Source of the DNA: Chamaecyparis obtusa
Taxonomy: Eukaryota > Streptophyta > Pinopsida > Cupressales > Cupressaceae
DNA: 64,000 nt
NCBI GenBank assembly: GCA_027943335.1
Contig: BSBK01006386.1
Coordinates: forward strand, 124,001-188,000
Direction: 5' to 3'
Part shown: positions 50,832 through 62,899 of the stretch, in pieces
Position numbering within the stretch: the stretch's first letter is position 1
Layout of the letters: every line of letters begins with the position of its first letter
The notes under the pieces: model-generated
Databases searched by the model: none
The model's input: only the letters and a program-made list of their open reading frames with translations
What the model was told of the DNA's origin: nothing
Position numbers and translations under genes: made by a program

Positions 50832-51597
50832 TTTGAGGACTATTTTTTTAAGACCTAATATACCTTCTATCAAAGTCCTAGGGCGAGATCGGGAGAATAA
50901 AATGTCAATTGAACTCATGTTTATGAGCATGGACATTGATAATCTAATGGTAAATGTAGGGCTTGATTTTTCCAATCATCTCTTAGATAAGATACATGAA
51001 TTTTTAATGACGGTTTAGAAGAATGATAGGGCTATTAATTTGATATTTTCTTGTCTACTATGCCCATTTCTTGTTATATGAAGGGAGAACTAGATGGACA
51101 AATACCTTGAGGTAAAAATAACTAATAAAAACAATAGTAGAATTCATGTCCAATGTTGGACCTAAAAATGATACAAGCATTAAAATAATTCTGGTTATGT
51201 CACCTTTCATATTCATTTTGTTATAAGAATTATGGGAATCATATGAGAAAATCTCAAAATATTACCTCCCAAAATTATGACAATGTTGAGACCTAAAGAA
51301 AGGAACTTGGAGTTGAACATCAATGAAAATTGGTGTGATTAGTATCTACATGTAAATCATATTGTCTTCAAGTTGTATTGGTGTTCTATTCCCCCACATA
51401 TTTTACCAAACTTTTTCCTAGAAGGATAGCATTTTTGGAGTGTATGTGGAAAATGAATGAAGTGGAGAAATTTCATTTGAAAGGATAAGAGAAAAGGAAC
51501 TTTTTTCCATGTCAGATATGTTTTTTTTTATTTCTCTTTAAGAAGAGAAGAATTAGAATAATATTTATTAAATCCTTAAGGGATATAATTTAGGGTT
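50832..51597 (+). repeat. decayed retroelement-like duplicate, copy 1
   Basis: Matches 53323-54051 along its length by eye (TTTGAGGACTATTTT, then CAATTGAACTCATGTTTATGA, then AAATTTCATTTGAAA), offset about 2490 bp. A short block near 51370-51410 resembles the post-integrase part of copia proteins (GCPIPHIF). Too many stops to call a gene. Confidence 0.5.
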
Positions 51598-52176
51598 TTC
51601 TATAAGTACTTTCTATTTGAATGATTAAGATCAAGCACTTCTAGATCAATAATTATTTGCAAGTCTACATAGGAATGAAGTTGTAGCTTAAGTTCCCTTT
51701 TGGGACTATGGTAACATGTCACTTAGCATCTATAATGAATCTTGTCTAGGAATTAAGGTTTATAAAAGAAAGAATATTTGACATCTCTTACTCTAAAACC
51801 AAGATCTAATGGTCCTTGCTAGCCTATAAGACTAACACAATTATACTTTTCTACCTTGAAAATATATAATAAAATAAATATGTAGTACTATAGTACCCAT
51901 CTTAATAAATGAAGAGATTAATAGCTCATATCAAGGAGTCTTTAGATCTAATGGCCCTTTCATCCTTGCATATTTGAATGAGTGGGACCAAGCTTCCTTT
52001 GTAGATCAGGGGGATGTTGCCACATGGTGGTAGGGCTTCATACTTTAAATAAGAGATTCTAAAAAGGATATCAACAATCACAATCAAAATGTTACAAAAT
52101 CAATCGTTCCTTGTGTTCTTGTGGAGGAGAGATGCTGGGACCAAAAATGTCCCATGGGATTGCAAGGGAGATGCAT
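51598..52176. other. no gene seen
   Basis: AT-rich DNA between the first retroelement-like duplicate and the foldback. Confidence 0.4.
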
Positions 52177-52267
52177 ATCCAACCATTAGAAACTCGAATC
52201 TTGCCAAGGAGGGATTTAGTTTTTCTTAAACTCTCCTTGGTAAGATTTAGATTTCTAATGGTTGGAT
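52177..52267. repeat. 43-bp foldback with 5-nt loop
   Basis: Left arm 52177-52219, loop 52220-52224, right arm 52225-52267; 35 of 43 positions pair, including a perfect 16-bp base (ATCCAACCATTAGAAA). It could be a small MITE remnant or a small-RNA precursor. No transcription signal is visible. Confidence 0.75.
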
Positions 52268-53322
52268 AGATTCCAGCAATTGGAAGATGGCTCTAATGTA
52301 ATAATGTGGTTTTCTATATGGAAATTAAAAGTTAATGTGGTTTTTTTCTATTTGTTTGGCTATTTTTCAAATTTGGCATTGAATGTCCAAATTTGTTTCT
52401 AGTCATACAATCAAATTCAATGGTGAATGTTTGAATTTGCAAAAAATGACTATTTTTTGAAGTATAGGCTCACTAAAGAAAGAAGTAGTGATAGAAAAAC
52501 CTAATTCATCCACCTAACTTTTTCAATAAATTCTAATTCCATGTGGTTGGTCATTTCTTCATTCATGCATTGTTCGAAGAGTTGAAGGATTCTTGGAGTG
52601 AATAAAGTGACTTTTTAAAGCTGAAATAGGGTTTTCAAGAGCGCAAAAAGTAAGTACATAAAAGCTTTGTTCTTAGTCTAAATTTTATTTCTTAGTGTTG
52701 TAAGTTTTTTTGAGTGGTAATTAGGGTTTTATGGTAAAAGAAGTATAGAGTTATGAATTTATACAAACCATAAAGTTACAAAATAAGTCAATCAAGCCAA
52801 TTTTCTCCCTCCATTGATTAAAACATTTCACTACAACAAGATTTAACTGATCTTCTCCCAAAGGCATCTGTGAAATTAACACCCATAGGAAATTTTGGAG
52901 ATAATTATCCACAATGTCAAGATATAAACATCCTCTACACTAGTTGGAATTCATTCCTACACTAGTATAGAAAGAGGGCTAAAACTAGTATGTACATCCA
53001 ACATATAGACATATAATTTGAGAAAATCAATTGTCACAAATTTTGTAATGGATGTCAAATTTCTTACGTTTTCAGTAGGAGAATACAATTGTATATAGGG
53101 AAGATAAGGAGTTGGCCACCATTTATAAAATGAATATTTTAGATGCATTCATGTTGAATAAGGCTTCCAAAAAGGTAATTAGTTTTGATGAATTCAAGGA
53201 ACAATAACACACACAAAAGGGTAGCCTCAATTTGTAGTTGTTCCAAAATATAGGTTGAAAAGCTACAACAACAAGGGTTTTCCTTTCCTACTGAATGAGA
53301 TTCATCCCTTTATGTTTACTAC
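52268..53322. other. no gene seen
   Basis: AT-rich DNA without a supported feature. Confidence 0.4.
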
Positions 53323-54051
53323 CTTTGAGGACTATTTTCTCAAAACCTACTATACCTTTAAATTCAATAACTATGGAGAGATAAAGAGAATAGAATTCCA
53401 ATTGAACTCATGTTTATGACCATGGAAATTCATAATCCAATGGTAAATGTAGAAATTTTTATTTGTCTAGTAATCTCTTGAATAATATACATGAATGTTT
53501 AATGGTTGATAAGTAGATGGGTCAATGAGTTTGACTCAAAAAAACTACACAGTTAAATCCTGATAGCAATATCACAATGTTTAATGGTTGATAACATAAA
53601 TGATAGCATGCATGTCAGATGTTGGACCTACATATAGGACATGCATTGGAAGAATGTTGACTATGTTGCATTTCATAATCATTTTCTTATAATAATTATG
53701 GGTCTCATAGGAGAAGATATAAATAGGATACCTCCCCAAATGATGAGTGTTGAGCTAAAGAAAGGAAATTACAGTTGAACATCAATAAAAATTAGGGCGA
53801 TTGGTATCCATATGAAAACTACAATATCTTCAAGTTGTTTGGTTGTCCTATCCCTCACATATTTTACAAAAAAATGTGTCTAAATGGATATCATATTTGG
53901 AGCATATGTGGAAAATGGTGAAGTCAAGAAATTTCATTTGAAAAGATAGAATAAAGGAACATTTTTCTATAAAATAGGTTTTTTTAACTTATCTTCAAGA
54001 AGAAAAGGGTTAGAACATATATATTCCATCCTCAAGGGATATATTTGGGGT
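53323..54051 (+). repeat. decayed retroelement-like duplicate, copy 2
   Basis: Second copy of 50832-51597. Here the copia-like block (FKLFGCPIPHIF) near 53830-53865 is clearer. Confidence 0.5.
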
Positions 54052-54998
54052 CAAAAAATATTATAAACTTTTTCCCGGAAGGATTCATCTATTAGCTCAA
54101 AATTCAAATCAAAAGAGGTGCTTATAAGATCAAATTATAGCTAGATGAAGATGTGATCATAAATTTCAATCCTTTGAAGAGGTATACACTATAATAATAA
54201 ATTAATAAATTTTCCAAAGGGGAGAGGAGCATAGGAAAAAGAAAAACCTTGATTATATAGGGCTATATGCATAGATCACTAATCCTATGTAGAGGATAAA
54301 TAATATTATATATAATTTTTTGAGAAACTCTATGGTAAGTCCCCAATGATAGAAAATTGGACCACCTACTAGCCTCCACTAACTACATAGGCACCAGGGA
54401 AGAAAAGTGTGAAAATAAAAGACCCTAATATACAACCAACTCTTACATAATAAAAATCATTAAGAAGGTCAAGAATAAAGAAACCACTATTGGTTGACTA
54501 TTTCATCATGGAAGCATGAGAATAAGGTGTACCAAGATAATGGGAGAGGGTATGTTTCTTGGAGGAGGAGGAAGTTAATTAGTATATTTCATCTCCATTG
54601 AGACAAATAAAAGACACCTAAATGCCAAAAGATAGGGTATATATGCAAAAAAAAAGCACAATTTGATGAGTTGGATGATGTAAGAGTATTGACATGTGCT
54701 TAATTTTTAGCAGATGATGATCTTGTGAAGAGTTCTAAGTTTAAAGGAATGTAGCTATGACTAAAGGGAAAGTAATTTCTTAAAAATCAAGAAGAAACCA
54801 AAATGAATGTTGACCCTTCTCAATATGAGGATATAACTAGTTCAATGTTGAATTAGCTTAATGTTGATGCCTAGGATATTACTCTTGAAGAGGGAAATAA
54901 AATAGTTAAATACAATGGTGTCCTCCTCCAGAATTAATATATCACCTCTTCATTTGCCCTAAATGAAATTATAAGTCAAGAGGATTCCATTGGAAAAT
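54052..54998. other. no gene seen
   Basis: AT-rich flank of the copia element that starts at 54999. Confidence 0.4.
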
Positions 54999-56330
54999 TG
55001 TTGGGAAATTGTTGAGTGTGTTAGAGATTATTGATTAGACCTTGTTTATGTGTGTTGACATTAATGTTTTATCATTGATGTCAACATACTATTACTATTG
55101 CAGACAATGTGTTTAGTTTGTTCAAATAACATAATTTCAGTTGATCAAGTGATATGTTGAAGATATTTTTCTACAATTAGAGATGATGTTTCAGATATGC
55201 TTGTAGTTGATTTTGGTCTACTTACAGAGGTTCACATAATAGTTTGAGTGAGATATGATTGGTTTATCAAATGTTAGTATTTTAGTATTCTTGTATCAGA
55301 GGTTGAGTCATTGCTTCGGTGAGGATCAGTGTGGTTGATTTAGTTGATGCAAAGCTAGTGGTAATGTTGGGATTCATTTTTGTTTCCTCAATTGCTGGTG
55401 ATCATGATTCAGAGTTCAACAAGATAGCTTTTTGGTGTGACAGAGTTGTGTATTTACTGTTGCTAGTATTCAGTACATAGATGAGTTTGGATTTTGAGAT
55501 CAAGTTGTTGCGAAGGTTCAACAAGCTATTATTGCTTCTTATTAGTATTCTTGGATTGTGTTATGACTGTGTTGATGGTTCACATTGATCATGGTGGTCA
55601 CATTTGGTGATTTACTAGTGTGTTAGAATTTCTTCATCTGGGTCCTAGTCGACTTGGTGAAGTAACGTGTTGTGATTCTTGGTGCAGATTTGGTGAAGCT
55701 TTTGCATGTTCACAGATGATGCTTTGGGTCCTATTTAAGTCTTGGCTGAATTTATTTGGATCACATTATAATTTTTGTATCATTTTTTCTTATCGTTCTT
55801 AGCTAAACTTGTTTTTTATTCATTGTAATATGTATAAATGGGCAATCATTTTGTGATTGCAATAAAATAAGAGTAAGTGTGGTATACTAAGGTAGAGATT
55901 GCACTTCATTGGAACTATATTGGCATAGTAGATGCTATAAGTCAGTTTGATTTTACTAGATAGTTTGTCCACCCTTTTGAATTGTAGTCAGATATTGATA
56001 AGTGAAAATGACTAAGGGCCAAATCATTATATTGCGAGCAATGAGCTCTAGGAACTGGGCCTATGAATGCATTGCATTACCCGTTTGTTTTCATTTTCTC
56101 TTATCCAGAAAGTAATTTTAGTACATCTATCTAGTGGGTTTGAATCCCACGAGGTTTTTCCCTTAACTAGGATTCCTTGAAAAAAAAATTAGTGTTCAGT
56201 GTTATGTGTTGTGGATCTTGCATTACTATTTATCTTTTAGATAATTAATTAGTTTAAAGTTTTAATTTTTATTACACAAATAATTCCCCCCTGGCATCTC
56301 AATTTTTATTGCCTCCTTTTGGGGCTAACA
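54999..56330 (+). repeat. 5' LTR of the copia element
   Basis: 1332 bp, starts TGTTGGGAAATT, ends GGGGCTAACA. It matches 60858-62201 throughout, including AAATGGGCAATCATTTTG near 55846 and TCCCACGAGGTTTTTCCC near 56146. Confidence 0.9.
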
Positions 56331-56332
56331 TT

Positions 56333-56346
56333 TGGTATAAGAGCTA
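56333..56346 (+). promoter_or_regulatory. copia primer binding site
   Basis: TGGTATAAGAGCTA follows the LTR by 2 bp. It resembles the copia site for initiator Met tRNA (TGGTATCAGAGC). Confidence 0.8.
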
Positions 56347-56387
56347 AGTCCTTTTGAAGAAGTGCAATTTCTTGAAGGAGATTAGTC

Positions 56388-57197
56388 ATGGAAAGAATAA
56401 GGATAGAAAGCCCTAAGTTTAATGGAAGCAATTACCTAATATAGAAGGATCAAATGACTAGTTATCTGACATACATGGAAGATGAATATTGGGATATCAT
56501 AGAGAATCCTTACACCATTCATAATGACTTGTCTCAGGCTGCTGTTGATGAAAATAAAAAATTCAAGGAAAACATGTTAGCAAGGAAAGCTTTGATTAGT
56601 GCTTTATCAGACATAGAGTATTCTCATGTCTATGGATTGAGGACAATGCATGAGGTATGGACTAAATTAGAAACTCTTTATGAAGGTGACAAGTATGTTA
56701 AGCAAGCTAAGCTGCAATGTCTTAAAGGAAAGTATGAAGATATGAAGATGAGTGCAAGAGAAACTATCTTAGCTTATATGCAGAGAGTAACCGATCTGGA
56801 TTTTGCAATCATATCTGTTGGTGGTACCTTAATTGATGATGAAGTTGTAAAAAAAATTATGAGATCTTTACCCACGTGTTACAATGAGAAGGTTGCATCT
56901 ATTGAAGAATTAAGAAGTATTAGAGACATTTCAAGAGAAGATTTGGTTGGTAGAATTTGTGTCTATGAGATGACTACTCTTAGTAAGGAACTTCTGAAGG
57001 TTGAAAATACATTCAAAACCAATGTGACCAAGAATGAAAAGGAAGAGAGATCCTCTAAAGACAACTTCAACCACTATGCTAAGCAATGTGAAGAGGTCAT
57101 GGAAGAGGAAAGGAATATTGATGTACTTGAAGCCTTGATTTCAAAAAGACTACCTAAGGGCTCTGGTAAGTATGAAGGAAAGTTTCCTTTGAAATGA
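56388..57197 (+). pseudogene. copia gag
   Basis: ATG at 56388. FNGSNYLIW-like start with a TAG at 56442 where Trp is usual, then the copia gag (UBN2-type) domain: MHEVWTKLETLYEG, LQCLKGKYEDMKM, AYMQRVTDL, IMRSLPTCYNEKV. Gag builds the virus-like particle. The C-terminal zinc knuckle has lost two of three Cys: the first is now the stop TGA (57195-57197) and the second is Tyr, leaving HIASRC. The frame continues into the protease. Confidence 0.85.
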
Positions 57198-58380
57198 TTT
57201 AACTATAATAAGATTCTTCATATTGCATCTAGATGTCCTAATAAATTTTCTAAGGAACCTAATATCAGATCTAATAAATTTCATTCTAAGCATCATAAAA
57301 GTTTCTATGCTAAAGAAGGTGTGATTGATGATGAATTTGGTGATGAAGAAGAGATTGTGGTTTTTTCTATTAAAGAAGATAATCCCAAAGAAGAGAAATC
57401 TTTGGTTTCACATGTTGATAAAAGAAATGAAAGGGTCATTGATAGTGGATTCTAACAATATCACATGATTGGTGACAAAAATAAGTTTGTGAAACTTGAA
57501 TATTATGATGGTGGTGTTGTTAGAATTAGAAATAACAGTTCTTATTTTATTAGGGAAAAGGAACTATCACTCTTGATGGTAAGAATTGTACTTATGATGT
57601 CCTGTGTGTTGAAGGTTTAAGACAACTTATAGAGTGTTGGAAAGCTATTGGATAAGGGATACTGATTGGAATTCATGGAAGGAAAGTGAAAAATCATTGG
57701 AAGCACATGAAATCTAATTGCATCTAGTACACAAACTCTAGGTAATCTATTTCATTTAAAAATTGTTGAAAATAAATGCTTGGTTGCTAACATTGATTAT
57801 AGTTTGTTGTGGCATAGTGGATTTTTTCATGTGAACTTTGATAATATGGTGAAGGTTAGCACTACTAATGTTTTAAGAAATTTTCCTAAGTTGATGAAGC
57901 CTAACAATATGTGCAAAGAGTGTCAATTGGGTGAGATGACTATATCCACTTTTAAGAATAAGACATATTCTTCAAATGGATTGCTAGATTTGGTGCATAT
58001 TGATTTGTGTGGTCCAACTAAGACAAGATGCTATTATGGAGATAGATACTTTATGCTATCTATTGATGACTATTCAAGGATGGTGCGGGTTACCTTTTTG
58101 AAAGAGAAATTAGAAGCCTTTCAAAAATTTCAGATATTCAAGGTGATGGTTGAGACAAAATCTAGACAAAGATTGAAGTGCCTAAGATCATACAAAGGTG
58201 GAGAATTCACATCTGATGAGTTCTATGTTTTTTTTTGAAGAACATAGGATAAAGAGGCAGGTTTCTACCCCATGAACCCCACAATAGAATAGTGTTGTAG
58301 AGAGAAGGAATATAGCTATTCTAGACTTAGCTAGGACTATGATTATTATAGGAAATATTCCAGAAATCTATTGGAGAGAA
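57198..58380 (+). pseudogene. copia protease and integrase
   Basis: Same frame as gag. The protease active site VIDSG is at 57435-57449, followed by a TAA. The integrase N-terminal zinc region (LWHSGFFHV, CKECQLGEM) and core follow: DLVHIDLCGP holds the first catalytic Asp, but the second, usually in SDNGGEF, is Tyr (TAC, 58191-58193). A T-run near 58230 shifts the frame. The third residue, Glu in VVERRN, is present in the shifted frame after two stops. Integrase would insert the DNA copy into chromosomes; this one cannot. Confidence 0.85.
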
Positions 58381-58699
58381 ACAATGAACATTGAAGTATA
58401 CAATTTGAACTGAGTGTAGATAACGTAAGGAACCAAAAGACTACTTATGAACTTTGGCATGGTCATGTTCCTACAGTAAAGTATTTTAATATTTTTGGAA
58501 GCAAGTGTTATATTAAGAGAGATGAGGATATTGGAAAGTTTGATCCTAGTATTGATGAAGGGATATTTCTTGGATATTCTACTAAGATAAAGGCATATAA
58601 ATATTATAACTATATACTGAAGAAGATTTTTGAAATGCAAATGTCAAAGTTGATGAGAATGTATAGAGATCTAAGAGAACTTGCAGGTATGATACAATT

Positions 58700-60466
58700 A
58701 GAGAGGATAATCAAATAATGAAAGTGCATAGTTGGAATCAAAATGGTCTGGAAGAAAAAGTTGAACCTGTGGAAAATGAGGATGTTGATACCGAAGGAAA
58801 TTATACAAATCCTACTCAAAATAATCCATGGTATGTAAGAATTAATCATTCTGAAGATGCTATTATTGGTGATAACAATATAGGTGTTCAAACTAGAGGA
58901 AGAATTGCCAGAGAAGTAACATGTTTGATATTTGAGTTTGAGACTAAAGATGTAAATGAATCATGTAATGATGAAATTTAGGTAAACTAAAAGATATATG
59001 AGCTTGATCAAATTGAAGAAAAAGACCTTGATTCTTGTTCCCAAACCTATGAACAAGAATGTGATCGAAACTAAATGGATATTCAAAAACAAGTTGAATG
59101 AATATGGTAAGGTGATTCTCAAAAAATAAAGATTGGTATGAAAAGGGTATTCCCAAAGGAAGGTATTGATTTTATAGAGACCTTTTCCCTTGTAGCTACA
59201 ATTGAAGCTATTGGACTACTTCTTGCATATGCAACTTATAGAAAATTTAAAGTATATCAAATGAATGGTAAGACTGTATTCTTGAATGGTGAGTTAGAGA
59301 AAGATGTTTACATTGATCAGCTTGATGTATTTCCACTAACCAAGGAAGTAGATATGGTTTGTAAATTGTAGAAAGAATTGTATGGATTGAAACAAGCTTT
59401 TAGAGCCTAGTATTCTATATTGGATATATATTTGAAAAAGATTAGCTTTAGTAAAGGTACTATTGATAGTAACTTATACTTCAAAATAGTTGATGATAAT
59501 ATCTTGATTACTAAAGTCTTTGTTGATGATATTGTATTTGGTGGTAATGAGGAATTGAGTAGAGGTTTTACTAATGAAATACAAAAAAAAATTAGATGTC
59601 TATAATAGGTGAGATGAAATTATTCTTGGATTGCAAATTAAACAACTGGATAAAGGAATTTTCTTTACACAGTCCAAGTATGGTAGAGAATTGTTAAAGA
59701 AATTTGGTATGGAATATTAAAAAATGGTAGGGACTCCTATGGTTACTAGTTGTAAGCTGACTAAGGATGATGAATCCCCTTGTGAAAATTAGACAAGATA
59801 TAGATCAATGATTGGAGGATTCAAATATCTGATTCATAGTATAACAGACATATCAAATGAAGTTGGAATTGTTGCGAGATTTCAAGCAGAACAAAAGGAA
59901 TCACATATGGTTGTTATCAAGAGAATTTTCAGATACTTGACTTGGGTATAGTTGATTGTAGATTATGCTATGAAAAAGATGATGATTTTACCTTGAGTGC
60001 ATATATTGATGCTAATTGGGTAGGTAATGTGGATGATAGGAAAAGTACAAGTGGTGGTGCATTATTTTTGGGTAAGAGACTAATCCCTTCGACTAGTAAG
60101 AAACAATATTGTATCTCTCAATTCACCGTTGAAGTTGAGTATGTCATTGCTACTACAAATTGTAATCAAGTTGTTTGGATGAGGTAACTGTTGAAGGATT
60201 AAAGGATAAACATTGATGAACCTATTGTGATTTATTGTGATAACTCTATTGCTATAAATATTTCAAAGAACTATGTGCAATATTCAAAGGCACAACATAT
60301 TTATATTAAGTATCATTTCTCGAGGGATAAAGTTAGTGAAAAGGAAGTAAAATTGGAGTATGTGTCTACTAAGGAACAAATTGATGATATCTTTACAAAG
60401 CCTTTGTTGAAGGATACATTGAATTATCTCAGAGATAAGATTGGGGTTTTGACCCCTCCAGATTAG
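58700..60466 (+). pseudogene. copia reverse transcriptase and RNase H
   Basis: A linker with INHSEDAIIGD and GVQTRGRI leads to the polymerase: GIDFIETFSLVATIEAI, then YQMNGKTVFLNGE, where the first catalytic Asp is Asn (AAT, 59264-59266). SLYG-type LYGLKQAF and VFVDDIVFG (both Asp kept) follow. RNase H: YIDANWVG, STSGG, VEVEYVIAT, VIYCDN, and the C-terminal STKEQIDDIFTKPL. Stops at 59369-59371, 59606 and 60185-60187, among others. RT and RNase H share a frame that differs from gag. Confidence 0.9.
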
Positions 60467-60642
60467 AGATAATGATGCTAGAGATGGAATCAATCTAGGA
60501 ATTTATCAGAATATCATTCTCTAGATTGCTGATTTTGGGGACTTCCCTTAAGGAGGAGCAGTCCTATGATAGGATGATGTGAAACAATGATCTATTATGC
60601 TTTTTGAAGTGATTTCAACTCTTTTTGATGTCTTTGGCCCTT

Positions 60643-60857
60643 TTCTATTGATGCCAAAGGGGGAGAGATTGTGTGAAAAATAAAGAAAAATCAAGAAATA
60701 TTTGTATTTGGGAGAGATTGTGTTGAGAGGTTCAAATTTGGATATTCAGAGTGATCAGGTGGATATATTTTTAGAGTGACAAGTATATATATTGATGTCT
60801 TTGTGCATTGATCAATTTTTCACTTCATATGTTGTCATCAATTCCAAAGGGGTAGAT
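60643..60857 (+). promoter_or_regulatory. copia polypurine tracts
   Basis: CCAAAGGGGGAGAGATTG near 60655 and CCAAAGGGGTAGAT directly before the 3' LTR (60844-60857). The second is the likely plus-strand primer; the first is a similar internal copy. Confidence 0.7.
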
Positions 60858-62201
60858 TGTTGGGAAATTATTGAGTATGTCAGAGATTGATGATTAGACC
60901 TTGTTTATGTGTGCTAACATTAATGTTTTGTCATTGATGTCAACATGCTATATCTATTGCAGACAATGTGTTTAGTTTGTTCAAAGAAGATGATTTCAAT
61001 TGATCACATGATATGTTGATGATATTTTTCTATGATTATAGATGATGTTTCAGATATGATTGTAGTTGATTATGGCCAGCTTACAGAGGTTTGCATAATA
61101 GTTTGAGTAAGATATGATTGATTTATCAAGTGCTAGTATTTTAGTATTCTTGTGTCAGAGGTTGAGTTACTACTTTGGTGAGGATTAGTTTGGTTGATTC
61201 AGTTGATGAAAAGATAGTGGTAATGTTGGGATTCATTATTGTTTCCTCAACTGCTCTTATTCATGATTCAAATTTCAACAAGATGTCTTTTTAGTGTGAT
61301 AGAGTTTTGTATTTAGTGTTGTTGGTATTCAATACAGAGATGAGTTTGGATTTTGAGATTGAGTTGATGCGACGGTTTGGGAAGATATTCTTTCTTCTTT
61401 CTGGTATTATTAGATTGTATTATGACTATGTTGATGGTTCACATTGATCATAGTGATCACATTTGGTGATTTGCTAGTGTGTTTGGATTTCTTGATTTAG
61501 GTCCTAGACGACTTCATGAAGTAACATGTTTTGATTCTTGGTGTGGATTTGTAGAAGCTTTTTGTGTTTGAAGATGATGCTTGAGTCCTATTTAAGTCTT
61601 GGATGATTTGATTTTGATATCATTGTAATGTTTGCATCATTTGTTCTTATAGGTATTAGCTGACCTTTTTTTTGTTTATTCATTGTAATATGTATAAATG
61701 GGCAATCATTTTGTGATTGCAAAAAAGAGAGTAAGTGTGGTGTACTGAGGTAGAGATTGTAATTCATTGGAATTATATTGAAATAGTAGATGCTATAAGT
61801 CAGTTCACTTGTATTGGACAATTTTTCCACCCTTGTGAATTGTAATCAAAGATTGACAAGTGAACCCAAGTAAGGGCTTGATCATTGTATTGTGAGCAAT
61901 GAGCTCTAGGTAGTGGGCATGTGAATGCATGTGCATTACCCTTTTGTTTTCATTTTATCTTAACCAAGTATTAATTTTAATAGAGTAAATATATCTAGTG
62001 TGTTTTAATCCCACTGGGATTTTCCCTTAACAAGGTTTCCTAAAAAAATAATTTGGTGTTCTATGTTGTGTTGTGGATCTTGCATTACTATTTATCTTTT
62101 AGATCATTAATTGGATTAAGTGGTTTAAAGTTTTAATTGTTAGTACAAAACTATTTCATCCCCCCCCTCTCAGTTATGCTTGCCTCCTTTTGGGCCTAAC
62201 A
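60858..62201 (+). repeat. 3' LTR of the copia element
   Basis: 1344 bp, starts TGTTGGGAAATT, ends GGGCCTAACA. Confidence 0.9.
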
Positions 62202-62659
62202 AAAAGAAGTAGAAAAAGGAATAAGAGGGTGAAAATTCTACCCTAAATAGAAGCCTTAGCTATTTGGGCCATTGCTTCAAACACTCATAAGCCAACTATA
62301 GTTGAGATCAATTAAAAGATGAGGAGGAGATTAATTTTCAAGACACTAAAAAATGTCTCTTCTCCTAAGGAAGAAGCACTAGAAATCCATTACCATGTTT
62401 ATTCATGTTGTCACAAAAAAAAAATACAAGAAAAAATTGACATAATAGAGCAAGATATGGTTAAATTGTAGGGTACCTATAATCAACATGTGGAGGATAA
62501 AAAAGGTTGAAATGAGTTGTAGGTTCCTCAAGCATTGTTGTATATACACCCTCCTTCCTTACTCATCCTTCTAAAGACACAATTTAATATAAGAAGAAGG
62601 TTATAGGAAATATTAAAGATCTAGGAGAGGAAATTTAGAAGGAAAAATGAGAGTAAAAT
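62202..62659. other. no gene seen
   Basis: AT-rich flank after the copia element. Confidence 0.4.
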
Positions 62660-62899
62660 ATAGACAAGTAGCAGAGTTGGCTTGAGGTTGTGGGTAGTTC
62701 CCCATGGTCTTGGGTTTGACTCTGAGGCTTTGAGTCACTTGATGGGACTCACTTGTGGACATCTAGGTCCATCCCTAGAGGATTAGTCTCACCCCAACTC
62801 ACCCCTTCTTGAACCACAACTTTGCAGCAAGTAAGACCAAGGTAAGGTGGGTTGGGCACTAGGCTGGGTTGCAGGGATACATTTGAGTTACAAAAAAAA
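62660..62899 (+). mobile_element. SINE-like element
   Basis: A-box-like TGGCTTGAGGT (62679), B-box-like GGTTTGACTCT (62713), an unrelated GC-richer body, and an A-run tail (62892-62899). The tract is GC-richer than both flanks. No clean target duplication. Confidence 0.5.

Larger units (their letters stand above)
54999..62201 (+). mobile_element. full-length Ty1/copia element, inactive
   Basis: About 7.2 kb with two LTRs (TGTTGGG...TAACA), primer site, gag, protease, integrase, reverse transcriptase and RNase H in copia order, and a polypurine tract. The flanks AAAAT and AAAAG match at four of five positions, so the target duplication is imperfect. The LTRs differ at roughly 8 percent of the first 120 positions by eye, so the insertion is old. 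All genes are broken. Confidence 0.9.

Noticed and set aside
54994..62206. Perfect 5-bp target duplication for the copia element
   Set aside because: The flanks read AAAAT and AAAAG, so only four of five positions agree. I report it as imperfect.
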